Part shown: piece by piece, positions 1 to 7,795 of the stretch
How positions within the stretch are numbered: the stretch's first letter is position 1
Layout: the number at the start of each line of letters is the position of its first letter
Source of the DNA: Clostridia bacterium
GTDB lineage: Bacteria; Bacillota; Clostridia; UMGS1810
Assembly (NCBI GenBank): GCA_017503945.1
Contig: JAFVSB010000103.1
Coordinates: 1 to 10,908, forward strand
Reading direction: 5' to 3'
Length of the DNA stretch: 10,908 nucleotides
The notes under the pieces: generated by a model
The model's input: the letters and a program-made list of their open reading frames with translations, nothing else
Told to the model about the DNA's origin: nothing
Databases searched by the model: none
Made by a program: the position numbers and the translations under genes

Positions 1-344
1 ACATTCTCACTCTGCTTGGTGCATATGATTCGGTCATGGAATATCATAACATCAAAATCATTAAGGACATGCGCAACTCCATAAACCGCAAAATGAATTG
101 TGACAATGCCAACATGACCAAAACCTTAGATGCTGCATTCAGGCAGGCTCAGGCAATCGAAAAGCTGCAAAAGCTCGGTGTGCTCGACAAAATGAGTGAC
201 CAGCTCAGGGAGGTGGCAAGGCTCAGGCTTGAATACAAAGAGCTTGGTCTCAAAGAGCTTGGTGAGATGATGAATCCGCCTCTTGGCAAATCGGGAGTTA
301 ATCATCGCTTGCGCAAGCTTGTGGAAGAAGCCGAAAAGTATTAA
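1..344 (+). CDS. whiA: WhiA, C-terminal part (5' end outside the window)
   Basis: This is the 3' end of a gene that enters from the left, with its reading frame starting at base 3. WhiA is a DNA-binding protein with a degenerate LAGLIDADG homing-endonuclease-like domain and a C-terminal helix-turn-helix. It is a sporulation regulator in Streptomyces and affects cell division and nucleoid organisation in Bacillus. The visible residues match the C-terminal part: the linker segment MRNSINRKMNCDNANMTKT, then LKELGEMM and GKSGVNHRLRKL, which form the helix-turn-helix typical of the family. An internal ATG at 36 exists, but homology continues upstream of it (ILTLLGAYDSV), so it is not the true start. 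The stop is TAA at 342-344. The next gene, dnaE, starts 23 bases later, so the two are probably in one operon. Identification is by recognised family motifs. Confidence 0.93.
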   Translation, partial: ILTLLGAYDSVMEYHNIKIIKDMRNSINRKMNCDNANMTKTLDAAFRQAQAIEKLQKLGVLDKMSDQLREVARLRLEYKELGLKELGEMMNPPLGKSGVNHRLRKLVEEAEKY

Positions 345-355
345 CGCAACTGCTT

Positions 356-361
356 AAGGAG
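356..361 (+). promoter_or_regulatory. Ribosome binding site of dnaE
   Basis: AAGGAG lies six bases before the ATG at 368 and fixes the dnaE start. The whiA-dnaE gap has no room for a convincing separate promoter. Confidence 0.8.
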
Positions 362-367
362 TAGCCC

Positions 368-3300
368 ATGCAGGATTTTGTACATTTGCATCTTCATACT
401 CAATATAGCCTTCTCGACGGTGCGGCACACATTGACCGCCTCATGGAAAAAGCTGCGCAGCTTGGCATGAAAGCGGTGGCAATCACTGACCATGGCGTCA
501 TGTATGGTGCAATTGAGTTTTATGAAGCAGCCGTTTCGCGCGGCATAAAGCCTATAATTGGCTGCGAGGTCTACACTGCCCCCCGCAGCCGTTTCGACAA
601 AGATGCCACATTAGACAAGCGCTATGGGCATCTTGTTTTGCTATGCAAAAATGAAACCGGCTACCGCAATCTCATGACCCTTGTCACCAAAGCTCATCTT
701 GACGGATTTTATTATAAACCGCGCATAGACTTAGAGCTGCTCAGAGCCCACAGCGACGGGCTCGTTGCCCTTAGCGCATGCATCAGGGGCGATGTGCCGT
801 CGGCATATCTTCACTCCGGCTATGATGCGGCACTCGATACGGCACTTCGCTTTGCCGATATATTTGGCAAGGAAAATTTCTTCCTTGAAATACAAAATCA
901 CGGCCTTAAAGAAGAAGCTGAAGTTCGCTCTGCTCTCATTGAAATTTCCCGTCGCACGGGCATTGGCATTGTTGCCACCAATGATGTGCACTATGTATCG
1001 AGCGATGAGGCACTTCTTCAGGATGTGCTCACCTGTATTCAAACAGGCAAAAAGCTCTCCGACACTGATCGCATGAAGATGGAGGGCGACCAATATTATT
1101 TCAAAAGCGGTGACGAAATGGCACAGCTTTTTCCCGATTGCCCTGAGGCTGTGGCAAATAGTGTGCACATTGCCGACATGTGCAATCTCACCATCGACAT
1201 GGGCACTCTCCACCTGCCAAGCATCACCATAGATTCGCCGTTGAGTCACGAGCAGTATCTTCGCAAGCTTTGCATAGACGGCATGAATCAAAAATATGCC
1301 AAGATAACTTCCGAACTTACCAAACGCCTCGACTATGAGCTTGCCACCATCGGTCAGATGGGTTATACCGACTATTTTCTCATTGTGCATGATTTTATCC
1401 GCCATGCTCGCTCTGAGGGCATATCCGTGGGCCCCGGCAGAGGCTCGGCGGCAGGCAGTCTTGCGGCATATTGCCTCGATATCACTCAGATTGACCCCAT
1501 AGAGCACAATCTTTTGTTTGAGCGTTTTCTCAATCCCGAAAGAGTTTCCATGCCTGATATAGACATCGACTTTTGCTATAGGCGCCGCGATGAAGTGCGC
1601 AGCTATGTTGCCCAAAAATACGGCTCTGGCAGAGTTGCCCAGATTATCACCTTTGGCACTCTTGCTGCCCGTGCTGCTATCAAGGATGTGGGTAGGGTGA
1701 TGGGCATAAATCTGGCACTCACCTCCAAGGTATCGGGCGCGGTGCCCAGAGTGCTGCACATAAAGCTCAAAAGCGCCATTGAGCAATCGGCCGAGCTTTC
1801 GCAAATGTATCGCACTGACCCCGAAGTCAGACAACTTCTTGACATTGCCATGAAGCTCGAGGGCTTCCCGCGCAATGCATCCACCCATGCCGCAGGCGTG
1901 GTGATTGGCGATGATGAGCTCACTCGTTATGTGCCTTTGCAGCAGTGTGAAACGGGTCTTCTCACCCAATATCCCATGGCGGCACTTGAAAAAATCGGAC
2001 TTCTCAAAATGGATTTTTTGGGTCTTCGCAATCTCACAATAATTGATGATACAATTGACATGGTAAACAAGCAGTATGGAGAGCAAATCAGCATAGATTC
2101 CATCGACCTTGCTGACCCTAAAACCTTTGAGCTCATTTCAAAAGGCGATACCGACGCTGTATTTCAGCTCGAAAATCCGGGTCTTCAGACCTTTCTTAGA
2201 AAATTCAATCCGTCAAAGCTTTCCGATATCATTACCACCACATCAATCTATCGTCCGGGTCCCATGGACCAGATTCCTCTCTTTTTGGAAAATGTAAAAA
2301 ATCCCGACAAAATAACCTATCGCCATCCTCTGCTCAAGCCTATTTTAGAAGACACCTACGGCGTTGCAATATATCAGGAGCAGGTCATGAAGATTGTGCG
2401 CTCGCTCGCCGGCTATTCTCTTGGCAGAGCCGACCTTGTGCGCCGCAGCATGGCAAAGAAAAAGCAAAAAGAAATGGCGAGGGAACGCGAGATTTTCATT
2501 CATGGTCTTTCAAACAATGGTGAGGTTATTGTAGAGGGCGCCATCAGGCGCGGAGTAGACGAAAAATGCGCAAGCGAAATATTCGACTCTCTTTCAGACT
2601 TTGCCAACTATGCCTTCAATAAATCCCACGCAGCCTGCTATGCACTTGTGGCATACCGCACTGCATGGCTCAAGGCTCACTATCCCACCTGTTATCTTGC
2701 TGCAGTGCTTCGCAACTATGCGGGTTACATCAACAAAGCCGTGAAATATATTGCATCGTTTGCCAAATATGGCATCAGGGTGCTGCCACCCGATGTAAAC
2801 AAGAGCTTTGCCCATTTCACACCCGAGGGCAGCGATGTGCGCTTTGGTCTTTGCTGGCTCAAAAATGTGGGCGAGAGATTCCCTTGCCAGATAGCCGATG
2901 AGCGAAGCAAAAATGGTGAATTCACCTCGTTTGAGGATTTTGTCAGACGAATGTCTGCCTATGACATAAACAAGCGAAGTGTGGAAATAATGATAAAATG
3001 CGGTTGCTTCGATTCGCTTTATCCCAACAGGCGCGTGCTTTTATATAACAGTGAGCGCCTTGTTGACAAGCACCTTGAGCGTAGCCGCACTCTTGCAGGC
3101 GGTCAGCTCGATTGGTTTTCGGCTTTTGATAAGCCCGAGACCGATGAGCCGCTTGTCAGCAGTGAATGTGAAGATTTTTCAGCCGAAAACAAAATGTCAT
3201 TTGAATATGAATTTGCAGGCATGTATTTTTCAGGCCATCCGCTCGATGCCTATAGGCTCAAAATAAAGGCTCTTAGTGATTGCACGGTTGCCGAGATTTG

Positions 3301-3805
3301 CGAAAATCCTGATTTTGACGGCAAGCACTTAAAGCTTTGCGGTCGTCTTTCAGGCATATCATCACGGCGCACCAAATCGGGCAGAACTCTCACCTCAATG
3401 ACATTTTCAGATTTTACAGGCGAGTGTCCCCTCGTGGCATTTGAAAGTGCCATGACACGCTATGGCGCCTATATCAAAGAGGGCGAGGCGGTGTGCATTT
3501 CGGCTTCGGTATCATGGAGTGATGACGAAAAAGGAGCAGAGCTGATGCTAAACTCGGCGTCACCGCTTAGTCTTGCCAAGATACCTCCTTCAAAAACTCT
3601 ATATATACGCGTGGGTGACAAGTCAGAGTTTGACAATCTCAGACCGCTTCTTGCCAAATTCCCCGGGCAGAGCATGCTTTGTGTGAAAATTATGGATTCG
3701 GGTGCAGTGCTCAGATCCGATTCAGAGCACGGCGTCATGATATCAGACTCGCTGCTCGCCTCTCTTGCGCAGAGGTTAGGAGAGGATAATATATATGTAA
3801 AATAA
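368..3805 (+). CDS. dnaE: DNA polymerase III alpha subunit (DnaE)
   Basis: This is a C-family replicative DNA polymerase that extends primers at the replication fork. In Bacillota it usually works beside PolC. The 1145 residues match the family's normal length. The N-terminal PHP domain (about 4-210) keeps the metal-ligand candidates H8, H10, D17, H42, E67, H88, C138, H178, D206 and H208, suggesting an active PHP site. The palm contains GPGRGSAAGS (355-364) and PDIDIDF (396-402). D397 and D399 align with the catalytic E. coli D401 and D403, and D549 in KMDFLGLR is the third carboxylate. A helix-hairpin-helix region lies near 787-860. QLDWF (913-917) looks like the internal beta-clamp-binding motif. 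An OB-fold lies near 985-1050. The start is supported by AAGGAG. I cannot assign it firmly to the DnaE1 or DnaE3 subgroup; the Bacillota context favours the DnaE3 role. Confidence 0.96.
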   Translation: MQDFVHLHLHTQYSLLDGAAHIDRLMEKAAQLGMKAVAITDHGVMYGAIEFYEAAVSRGIKPIIGCEVYTAPRSRFDKDATLDKRYGHLVLLCKNETGYRNLMTLVTKAHLDGFYYKPRIDLELLRAHSDGLVALSACIRGDVPSAYLHSGYDAALDTALRFADIFGKENFFLEIQNHGLKEEAEVRSALIEISRRTGIGIVATNDVHYVSSDEALLQDVLTCIQTGKKLSDTDRMKMEGDQYYFKSGDEMAQLFPDCPEAVANSVHIADMCNLTIDMGTLHLPSITIDSPLSHEQYLRKLCIDGMNQKYAKITSELTKRLDYELATIGQMGYTDYFLIVHDFIRHARSEGISVGPGRGSAAGSLAAYCLDITQIDPIEHNLLFERFLNPERVSMPDIDIDFCYRRRDEVRSYVAQKYGSGRVAQIITFGTLAARAAIKDVGRVMGINLALTSKVSGAVPRVLHIKLKSAIEQSAELSQMYRTDPEVRQLLDIAMKLEGFPRNASTHAAGVVIGDDELTRYVPLQQCETGLLTQYPMAALEKIGLLKMDFLGLRNLTIIDDTIDMVNKQYGEQISIDSIDLADPKTFELISKGDTDAVFQLENPGLQTFLRKFNPSKLSDIITTTSIYRPGPMDQIPLFLENVKNPDKITYRHPLLKPILEDTYGVAIYQEQVMKIVRSLAGYSLGRADLVRRSMAKKKQKEMAREREIFIHGLSNNGEVIVEGAIRRGVDEKCASEIFDSLSDFANYAFNKSHAACYALVAYRTAWLKAHYPTCYLAAVLRNYAGYINKAVKYIASFAKYGIRVLPPDVNKSFAHFTPEGSDVRFGLCWLKNVGERFPCQIADERSKNGEFTSFEDFVRRMSAYDINKRSVEIMIKCGCFDSLYPNRRVLLYNSERLVDKHLERSRTLAGGQLDWFSAFDKPETDEPLVSSECEDFSAENKMSFEYEFAGMYFSGHPLDAYRLKIKALSDCTVAEICENPDFDGKHLKLCGRLSGISSRRTKSGRTLTSMTFSDFTGECPLVAFESAMTRYGAYIKEGEAVCISASVSWSDDEKGAELMLNSASPLSLAKIPPSKTLYIRVGDKSEFDNLRPLLAKFPGQSMLCVKIMDSGAVLRSDSEHGVMISDSLLASLAQRLGEDNIYVK

Positions 3806-3866
3806 CATTAACTGCGGCTATATTTGTGTTAAATTTGAGCTAATAAACCAAAAATACTAATCTTAC

Positions 3867-3916
3867 TTGATTTTTGACAAAAAATAGTATATATTATATA
3901 AGGGTTATGATATAAT
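3867..3916 (+). promoter_or_regulatory. Overlapping sigma-A-like promoter elements upstream of pfkA
   Basis: Three candidates overlap. The first is TTGATT (3867-3872), a 17-base spacer, then TATATT (3890-3895). The second is a consensus TTGACA (3874-3879), a 17-base spacer, then TATAAG (3897-3902). The third is a perfect TATAAT (3911-3916) preceded by TG at the extended -10 position (3908-3909), but with a poor -35. Any of them would place a transcript start a short way upstream of the pfkA ribosome binding site. The rest of the 142-base gap is AT-rich, and I see no hairpin terminator for dnaE, so readthrough from dnaE is also possible. Confidence 0.7.
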
Positions 3917-3934
3917 ACGCAAGTGTTATTTAAT

Positions 3935-3940
3935 AGGAGG
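3935..3940 (+). promoter_or_regulatory. Strong ribosome binding site of pfkA
   Basis: A full AGGAGG lies seven bases before the ATG at 3948. It is the strongest Shine-Dalgarno sequence in the window and fits a highly expressed glycolytic gene. Confidence 0.85.
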
Positions 3941-3947
3941 AAATATA

Positions 3948-4937
3948 ATGGAAATTAAAACAGTTGGTGTGCTCACAAGCGGCGGCGATGCCCCCGGTAT
4001 GAATGCCGCCATACGCTCTGTTGTAAGATACGGCCTTTCCAGAGGCTTTAAAATGATTGGCGTTGAAAGAGGCTACCACGGTCTTTTGCGCGGTGAGTTT
4101 ATAGACCTCAATGCATCAAGCGTGTGTGACCTCATTCAAAGAGGCGGCACAGTTTTGCAGACTGCCCGCAGCAAACAGTTTGCCACTGAGGAAGGTATTG
4201 CCAAGGCAGTGGAAATTATCAAAAAAAAAGGCATTGATGCCTTGATTGTCATTGGCGGTGACGGCTCATTCCGCGGTGCTCAGAAGCTCTCTGAAAACGG
4301 TATTCCAACAATAGGTATTCCATGCACTATAGACAATGACATTTCATGCACAGAATATACAATAGGCTATGACACAGCACTCAACACCGCCATGGAAGCG
4401 GTGGACAAGGTGCGCGACACAGCCACCAGCCATCAGCGCTGCTCACTCATTGAGGTTATGGGCAGAAATGCAGGCTACATTGCAATTGAGGTGGCTCTTG
4501 CCACAGGAGCCGAGATGGTTCTCGTGCCTGAAAAAGACAAGGGTTGTCCCAAGGTTGAACTTGTAAACCGAATTGTAGAAGACATCAAATTAGGCCAGGC
4601 AGTAGGCAAAAAGCACCACATCGTCATCATTGCCGAGGGTGTGGGCGGCTCTCAGGAGCTTGCCGAAATGATTGAAGAATGCACAGAAGTAGAAACAAGA
4701 GCCACAGTTCTTGGTCATATTCAGCGCGGAGGCAGCCCCACAATTCATGACAGGGTAATTGCTGCGCAGATGGGTATGAAAGCCATCGACCTTATTTTGG
4801 AGGGCAAATCCAACCGTGTGGTAATAATCAAAAACGGCCAGCTCGATGATGTTGATATAGACGAAGGCCTTGCAATGAAGAAAACCGTTTCTGATTTTGA
4901 CTATCGTCTGGTGGGCTGTCTTTCCAGAGGCGTGTAA
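3948..4937 (+). CDS. pfkA: ATP-dependent 6-phosphofructokinase
   Basis: This cytosolic glycolytic enzyme phosphorylates fructose 6-phosphate to fructose 1,6-bisphosphate and normally works as a homotetramer. The 329 residues are close to the roughly 320 of bacterial PfkA. Motifs run with a constant +2 offset from E. coli: SGGDAPGMN (11-19) at the nucleotide site, GGDGS (103-107), and TIDND (127-131) with catalytic D129. MGRNAG (171-176) and GHIQRGGSP line the sugar-phosphate site. G106 is the residue type of ATP users, where PPi-dependent enzymes have Asp. Allosteric-site arginines R23, R27 and R156 are kept, so control by ADP or PEP is plausible. One oddity is C126 where E. coli has Gly and PPi enzymes have Lys. 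The gene has its own promoters and probably leads an operon with the small membrane protein, valS and folC. Confidence 0.96.
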   Translation: MEIKTVGVLTSGGDAPGMNAAIRSVVRYGLSRGFKMIGVERGYHGLLRGEFIDLNASSVCDLIQRGGTVLQTARSKQFATEEGIAKAVEIIKKKGIDALIVIGGDGSFRGAQKLSENGIPTIGIPCTIDNDISCTEYTIGYDTALNTAMEAVDKVRDTATSHQRCSLIEVMGRNAGYIAIEVALATGAEMVLVPEKDKGCPKVELVNRIVEDIKLGQAVGKKHHIVIIAEGVGGSQELAEMIEECTEVETRATVLGHIQRGGSPTIHDRVIAAQMGMKAIDLILEGKSNRVVIIKNGQLDDVDIDEGLAMKKTVSDFDYRLVGCLSRGV

Positions 4938-4970
4938 CATAGCCCCCTGCTCAGATGAGGAGATGTGCCA

Positions 4971-5147
4971 ATGAAAATATTAGCGCTTGTGTTGCTCGTT
5001 TTGGGAGCATGCATGTCTTATGCATCAAGGCTCATAGTTCCCAAAATGCTCAGAGGTAAAAGAGAAGCAAATGATGCAGACTATGTATATGTAAAGCTTG
5101 CAGGCTTTGCACTTGTGCTTGCTGCAGCTGTTATCATACTACTTTAA
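4971..5147 (+). CDS. Small hydrophobic two-segment membrane protein of unknown function
   Basis: I do not recognise a named family. The 58-residue product has a hydrophobic N-terminal segment (about 3-20), a short basic and polar middle (RLIVPKMLRGKREANDADY) and a second hydrophobic segment (about 41-58) that ends the protein. A two-helix hairpin with a charged loop is the simplest topology. By the positive-inside rule that basic loop would be cytoplasmic. L-G-A-C at 11-14 resembles a lipobox, so an N-terminal lipoprotein is an alternative, although a lipoprotein with a C-terminal helix would be unusual. I chose ATG 4971 over GTG 4965 because GAGGAG at 4957-4962 is eight bases from the ATG and only two from the GTG. 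The gene lies 33 bases after pfkA and 14 before valS, so it is cotranscribed and its tail overlaps the valS ribosome binding site. Confidence 0.75.
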   Translation: MKILALVLLVLGACMSYASRLIVPKMLRGKREANDADYVYVKLAGFALVLAAAVIILL

Positions 5148-5152
5148 AGGAG
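5146..5152 (+). promoter_or_regulatory. Ribosome binding site of valS overlapping the upstream stop codon
   Basis: AAAGGAG lies nine bases before the valS ATG. Its first two bases are the last two of the TAA (5145-5147) that ends the small membrane-protein gene, so translation of the two may be coupled. Confidence 0.75.
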
Positions 5153-5161
5153 AAAATTCTG

Positions 5162-7081
5162 ATGAATACCAAAAAGGAACTGGCAAAAACCTATAACCCA
5201 TCAGAAGTAGAAGACAGAATCTACTCACAATGGGTTGACAAAGGTTATTTTCATGCCGAAATCGATAAAAACAAAAAGCCTTTCACCATAGTTATTCCGC
5301 CCCCGAATGTTACAGGCCAGCTTCACATGGGTCATGCCCTTGATGAAACACTGCAGGATATCCTCATTCGTTACAAAAGAATGCAGGGCTACAGCACCCT
5401 TTGGGTGCCCGGCACCGACCATGCAGGCATAGCCACTCAGATAAAGGTGGAAGAGGAGCTTCGCGTAAACGAAGGGCTCACACGCTATGACCTTGGCAGA
5501 GAAAAATTTCTCGAAAGAGTGTGGCAGTGGAAGGAAAAATACGGCAGCCGCATCATAAATCAGCTCAAAAAAATCGGCTCATCATGCGATTGGGACAGAG
5601 AGCGTTTCACCATGGACGAAGGCTGCTCCAAGGCTGTGAAAGAGGTTTTTGTTAATCTCTACAACAAAGGTCTCATATATCAGGGCAGCCGCATCATCAA
5701 CTGGTGCCCTCATTGTATCACCGCTCTTTCCGATGCAGAGGTAGACCATGCAGAACAGCCGGGCAATTTCTGGCATATTAAATATAATGTGAAAGACAGT
5801 GACGAATATGTAGTCATTGCCACCACCCGTCCTGAAACTCTCTTTGGTGATACTGCCGTTGCAGTAAACCCCGAAGACGAAAGATATTCATCACTTGTAG
5901 GCAAAACACTCATTCTTCCTCTTGTAGGCAGAGAAATTCCCGTCATTGCCGATGAATATGTAGATAAAGAATTCGGCACAGGCTGTGTAAAAATCACACC
6001 TGCTCATGACCCCAACGACTTTGAAGTAGGTCTGCGTCACAACCTTGAACAGATTAAGGTTATGAATGACGATGCCACCATGAATGCCTATGCAGGCAAA
6101 TATGAAGGCATGGACCGCTACGAATGCCGCAAGCAAATGATTGAAGACCTCCGCGAAATGGGTCTGCTTCTTAAGATAGAAGACCACAGCCACAATGTAG
6201 GTCAGTGCTACCGCTGCGGCACCACGGTAGAGCCCATTATTTCAAAGCAGTGGTTCGTAAAGATGGAACCCCTTGCAAAGCCTGCAATTGACGCTGTAAA
6301 AAATGATGAAACACAGTTTATCCCCGAGCACTTTGAAAAGATATATTTCCACTGGCTCGAAAACATACGCGACTGGTGCATTTCTCGTCAGCTTTGGTGG
6401 GGTCACAGAATCCCCGCTTTCTATTGCGATGATTGCAATGAGATGATAGTTACCAAAGAAGACGGTGCAATCTGCCCCAAATGTGGCAAGCCCATGCGTC
6501 AGGATCCCGACACTCTCGACACATGGTTCAGCTCAGCGCTGTGGCCTTTCTCCACTCTTGGCTGGCCCGACAAAACCGAAGAGCTGGAATATTTCTATCC
6601 CACAAGCGTGCTTGTTACAGGCTATGACATCATTCCCTTCTGGGTAATGCGCATGATGTTCTCAGGTATTGAACACACAGGCAAGGTTCCGTTTGATAAG
6701 GTGTTCATCCACGGTCTTGTGCGCGATAGTCAGGGCAGAAAGATGAGCAAATCTCTCGGCAATGGTATCGATCCTCTTGAGATTGTGTCTGAATATGGTG
6801 CCGATGCTCTGCGCTTTACTCTTGCCACAGGCAACTCACCCGGTAATGACATGCGTTTCCACCTTGAAAGAGTGGAATCAAGCCGTAACTTTGCCAATAA
6901 GATATGGAACGCATCAAGATTCCTTATGATGAATCTTACCATAGATGAAATAAAACTGCCTGATGCATCAAAGCTTAAGCTCGAAGACAAATGGATTCTT
7001 TCAGCATACAATAACCTCGTGCGCGAAGTTACCGAAAATCTCAATAACTTTGAGCTCGGTATTGCAGTGTCTAAGCTCTAA
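5162..7081 (+). CDS. valS: Valyl-tRNA synthetase, N-terminal 639 residues, ended by an in-frame TAA
   Basis: ValS is a class I synthetase that charges tRNA-Val with valine and hydrolyses mischarged Thr. This part holds the Rossmann core with the HIGH-type motif HMGH (55-58), the editing domain with TTRPETLFGD (221-230) and HDPND near 282-286, three Cys-X2-Cys pairs (349/352, 422/425, 438/441) that look like zinc knuckles, and KMSKS (527-531). The anticodon-binding domain begins but stops after GIAVSKL with TAA at 7079-7081. Homologues normally have Tyr there, and coding continues without a frame change to 7795. The full reading would be 877 residues, close to the roughly 880 of bacterial ValS. 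The fragment alone lacks most of the anticodon-binding domain and the C-terminal coiled-coil arm, so it should not be a full enzyme. No T-box leader is seen upstream. Standalone function is doubtful. Confidence 0.93.
   Translation: MNTKKELAKTYNPSEVEDRIYSQWVDKGYFHAEIDKNKKPFTIVIPPPNVTGQLHMGHALDETLQDILIRYKRMQGYSTLWVPGTDHAGIATQIKVEEELRVNEGLTRYDLGREKFLERVWQWKEKYGSRIINQLKKIGSSCDWDRERFTMDEGCSKAVKEVFVNLYNKGLIYQGSRIINWCPHCITALSDAEVDHAEQPGNFWHIKYNVKDSDEYVVIATTRPETLFGDTAVAVNPEDERYSSLVGKTLILPLVGREIPVIADEYVDKEFGTGCVKITPAHDPNDFEVGLRHNLEQIKVMNDDATMNAYAGKYEGMDRYECRKQMIEDLREMGLLLKIEDHSHNVGQCYRCGTTVEPIISKQWFVKMEPLAKPAIDAVKNDETQFIPEHFEKIYFHWLENIRDWCISRQLWWGHRIPAFYCDDCNEMIVTKEDGAICPKCGKPMRQDPDTLDTWFSSALWPFSTLGWPDKTEELEYFYPTSVLVTGYDIIPFWVMRMMFSGIEHTGKVPFDKVFIHGLVRDSQGRKMSKSLGNGIDPLEIVSEYGADALRFTLATGNSPGNDMRFHLERVESSRNFANKIWNASRFLMMNLTIDEIKLPDASKLKLEDKWILSAYNNLVREVTENLNNFELGIAVSKL
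7079..7081 (+). other. In-frame TAA interrupting valS (Tyr codon expected)
   Basis: The codon between CTC (Leu) and GAC (Asp) is TAA. The sense frame continues as D-F-I-W-D-N-Y-C-D-W, a conserved ValS stretch, so a single base in the third codon position separates this from TAT or TAC (Tyr). No insertion or deletion is needed. Confidence 0.9.
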
Positions 7082-7135
7082 GACTTTATTTGGGATAACT
7101 ACTGTGACTGGTACATCGAGCTTGTAAAGCCCCGC

Positions 7136-7795
7136 TTGTACGAAAAAGACGGTGCCGATAAGGCCGCCCAGAGCGTACTTAGCTATGTGCTCATAGGCTC
7201 TCTTAAGCTACTGCATCCGTTTATGCCTTTCATCACAGAAGAAATCTTCTCTGGTCTTCCCACAGGTGAAGAAAGCATCATGATAAGCAAATGGCCCGAA
7301 TTTGACCCATCTCTTTGCTATGACGAAGAAGAAAAGAGAATGCACATCATCATGGATGCAATCCGCAGTGTGCGCAACATTCGTGCACAGATGAATGTAG
7401 TGCCCTCTCGCAAAGCAAAGCTCATCATAGTAGCTCAGGATGCATCGATTTTTGAAGGCACAGCATCTTTCTTTGAAAAGCTTGCCTCAGCTTCCGAAAC
7501 TGTGGTTACCGACTGCGCAGATACTGTAGATGATAATGCAGTAAATGTGGTTGTAGAGGGTGCCACCATCTACATTCCCCTCGATGAGCTCGTTGACCGC
7601 GCCAAAGAGATTGAGCGTCTTGAAAAAGAACTCAAAACCCTAGAAGGCGAAATCAAGAGAGTTGAAGGCAAGCTTGGCAATGCAGGCTTTGTGGCAAAAG
7701 CTCCTGCACATGTTGTAGAAGAAGAAAAAGCCAAAGGCGAAAAATATGCCAAAATGCTCTCTGAGGTAAAGGCAAGTCTTGAAAAACTGAAATAA
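7136..7795 (+). CDS. valS: Valyl-tRNA synthetase, C-terminal part downstream of the stop
   Basis: This is the continuation of valS in the same frame. Recognisable ValS sequence resumes at 7082, immediately after the TAA. 7136 is only the first non-ATG start (TTG), and no Shine-Dalgarno sequence precedes it, so separate translation looks weak. The segment carries the rest of the helical anticodon-binding domain (LLHPFMPFITEEIF, about 28-41 from the TTG) and IRSVRNIRAQMNVVPS, followed by the C-terminal tRNA-binding arm, a coiled coil rich in E, K and L (about 155-219, beginning RAKEIERLEKEL). Its length and content are normal for the C-terminus of bacterial ValS. It has no catalytic site. It is best treated as the second half of an interrupted gene unless the stop is a sequencing error. 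folC starts ten bases downstream. Confidence 0.85.
   Translation: MYEKDGADKAAQSVLSYVLIGSLKLLHPFMPFITEEIFSGLPTGEESIMISKWPEFDPSLCYDEEEKRMHIIMDAIRSVRNIRAQMNVVPSRKAKLIIVAQDASIFEGTASFFEKLASASETVVTDCADTVDDNAVNVVVEGATIYIPLDELVDRAKEIERLEKELKTLEGEIKRVEGKLGNAGFVAKAPAHVVEEEKAKGEKYAKMLSEVKASLEKLK

Noticed and set aside
590..602. Extra Spo0A boxes in dnaE (about 594, minus strand) and folC (about 7969)
   Set aside because: They are internal to genes far from any promoter. A 7-mer is expected about once in a window of this size, counting both strands.
731..2086. Long open frame (451 codons) on the minus strand
   Set aside because: It lies wholly opposite dnaE, has a composition with no recognisable domain, and is a by-product of dnaE codon use.
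3806..3866. Riboswitch or small RNA in the dnaE-pfkA gap
   Set aside because: I see no stem structure or known motif, only AT-rich sequence leading into promoter elements.
7079..7081. Genome-wide reassignment of UAA to an amino acid
   Set aside because: whiA, dnaE, pfkA, the small gene, the valS end, spoIIAB and sigF all end at TAA at the expected protein length, so UAA is a normal stop here.
7079..7081. Selenocysteine or pyrrolysine insertion in valS
   Set aside because: Those use UGA and UAG. The codon is UAA and the expected residue is Tyr.
7136..7795. A deliberately separate C-terminal ValS gene
   Set aside because: No ribosome binding site precedes TTG 7136, and conserved ValS sequence starts right after the TAA. 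Not excluded, but not supported.
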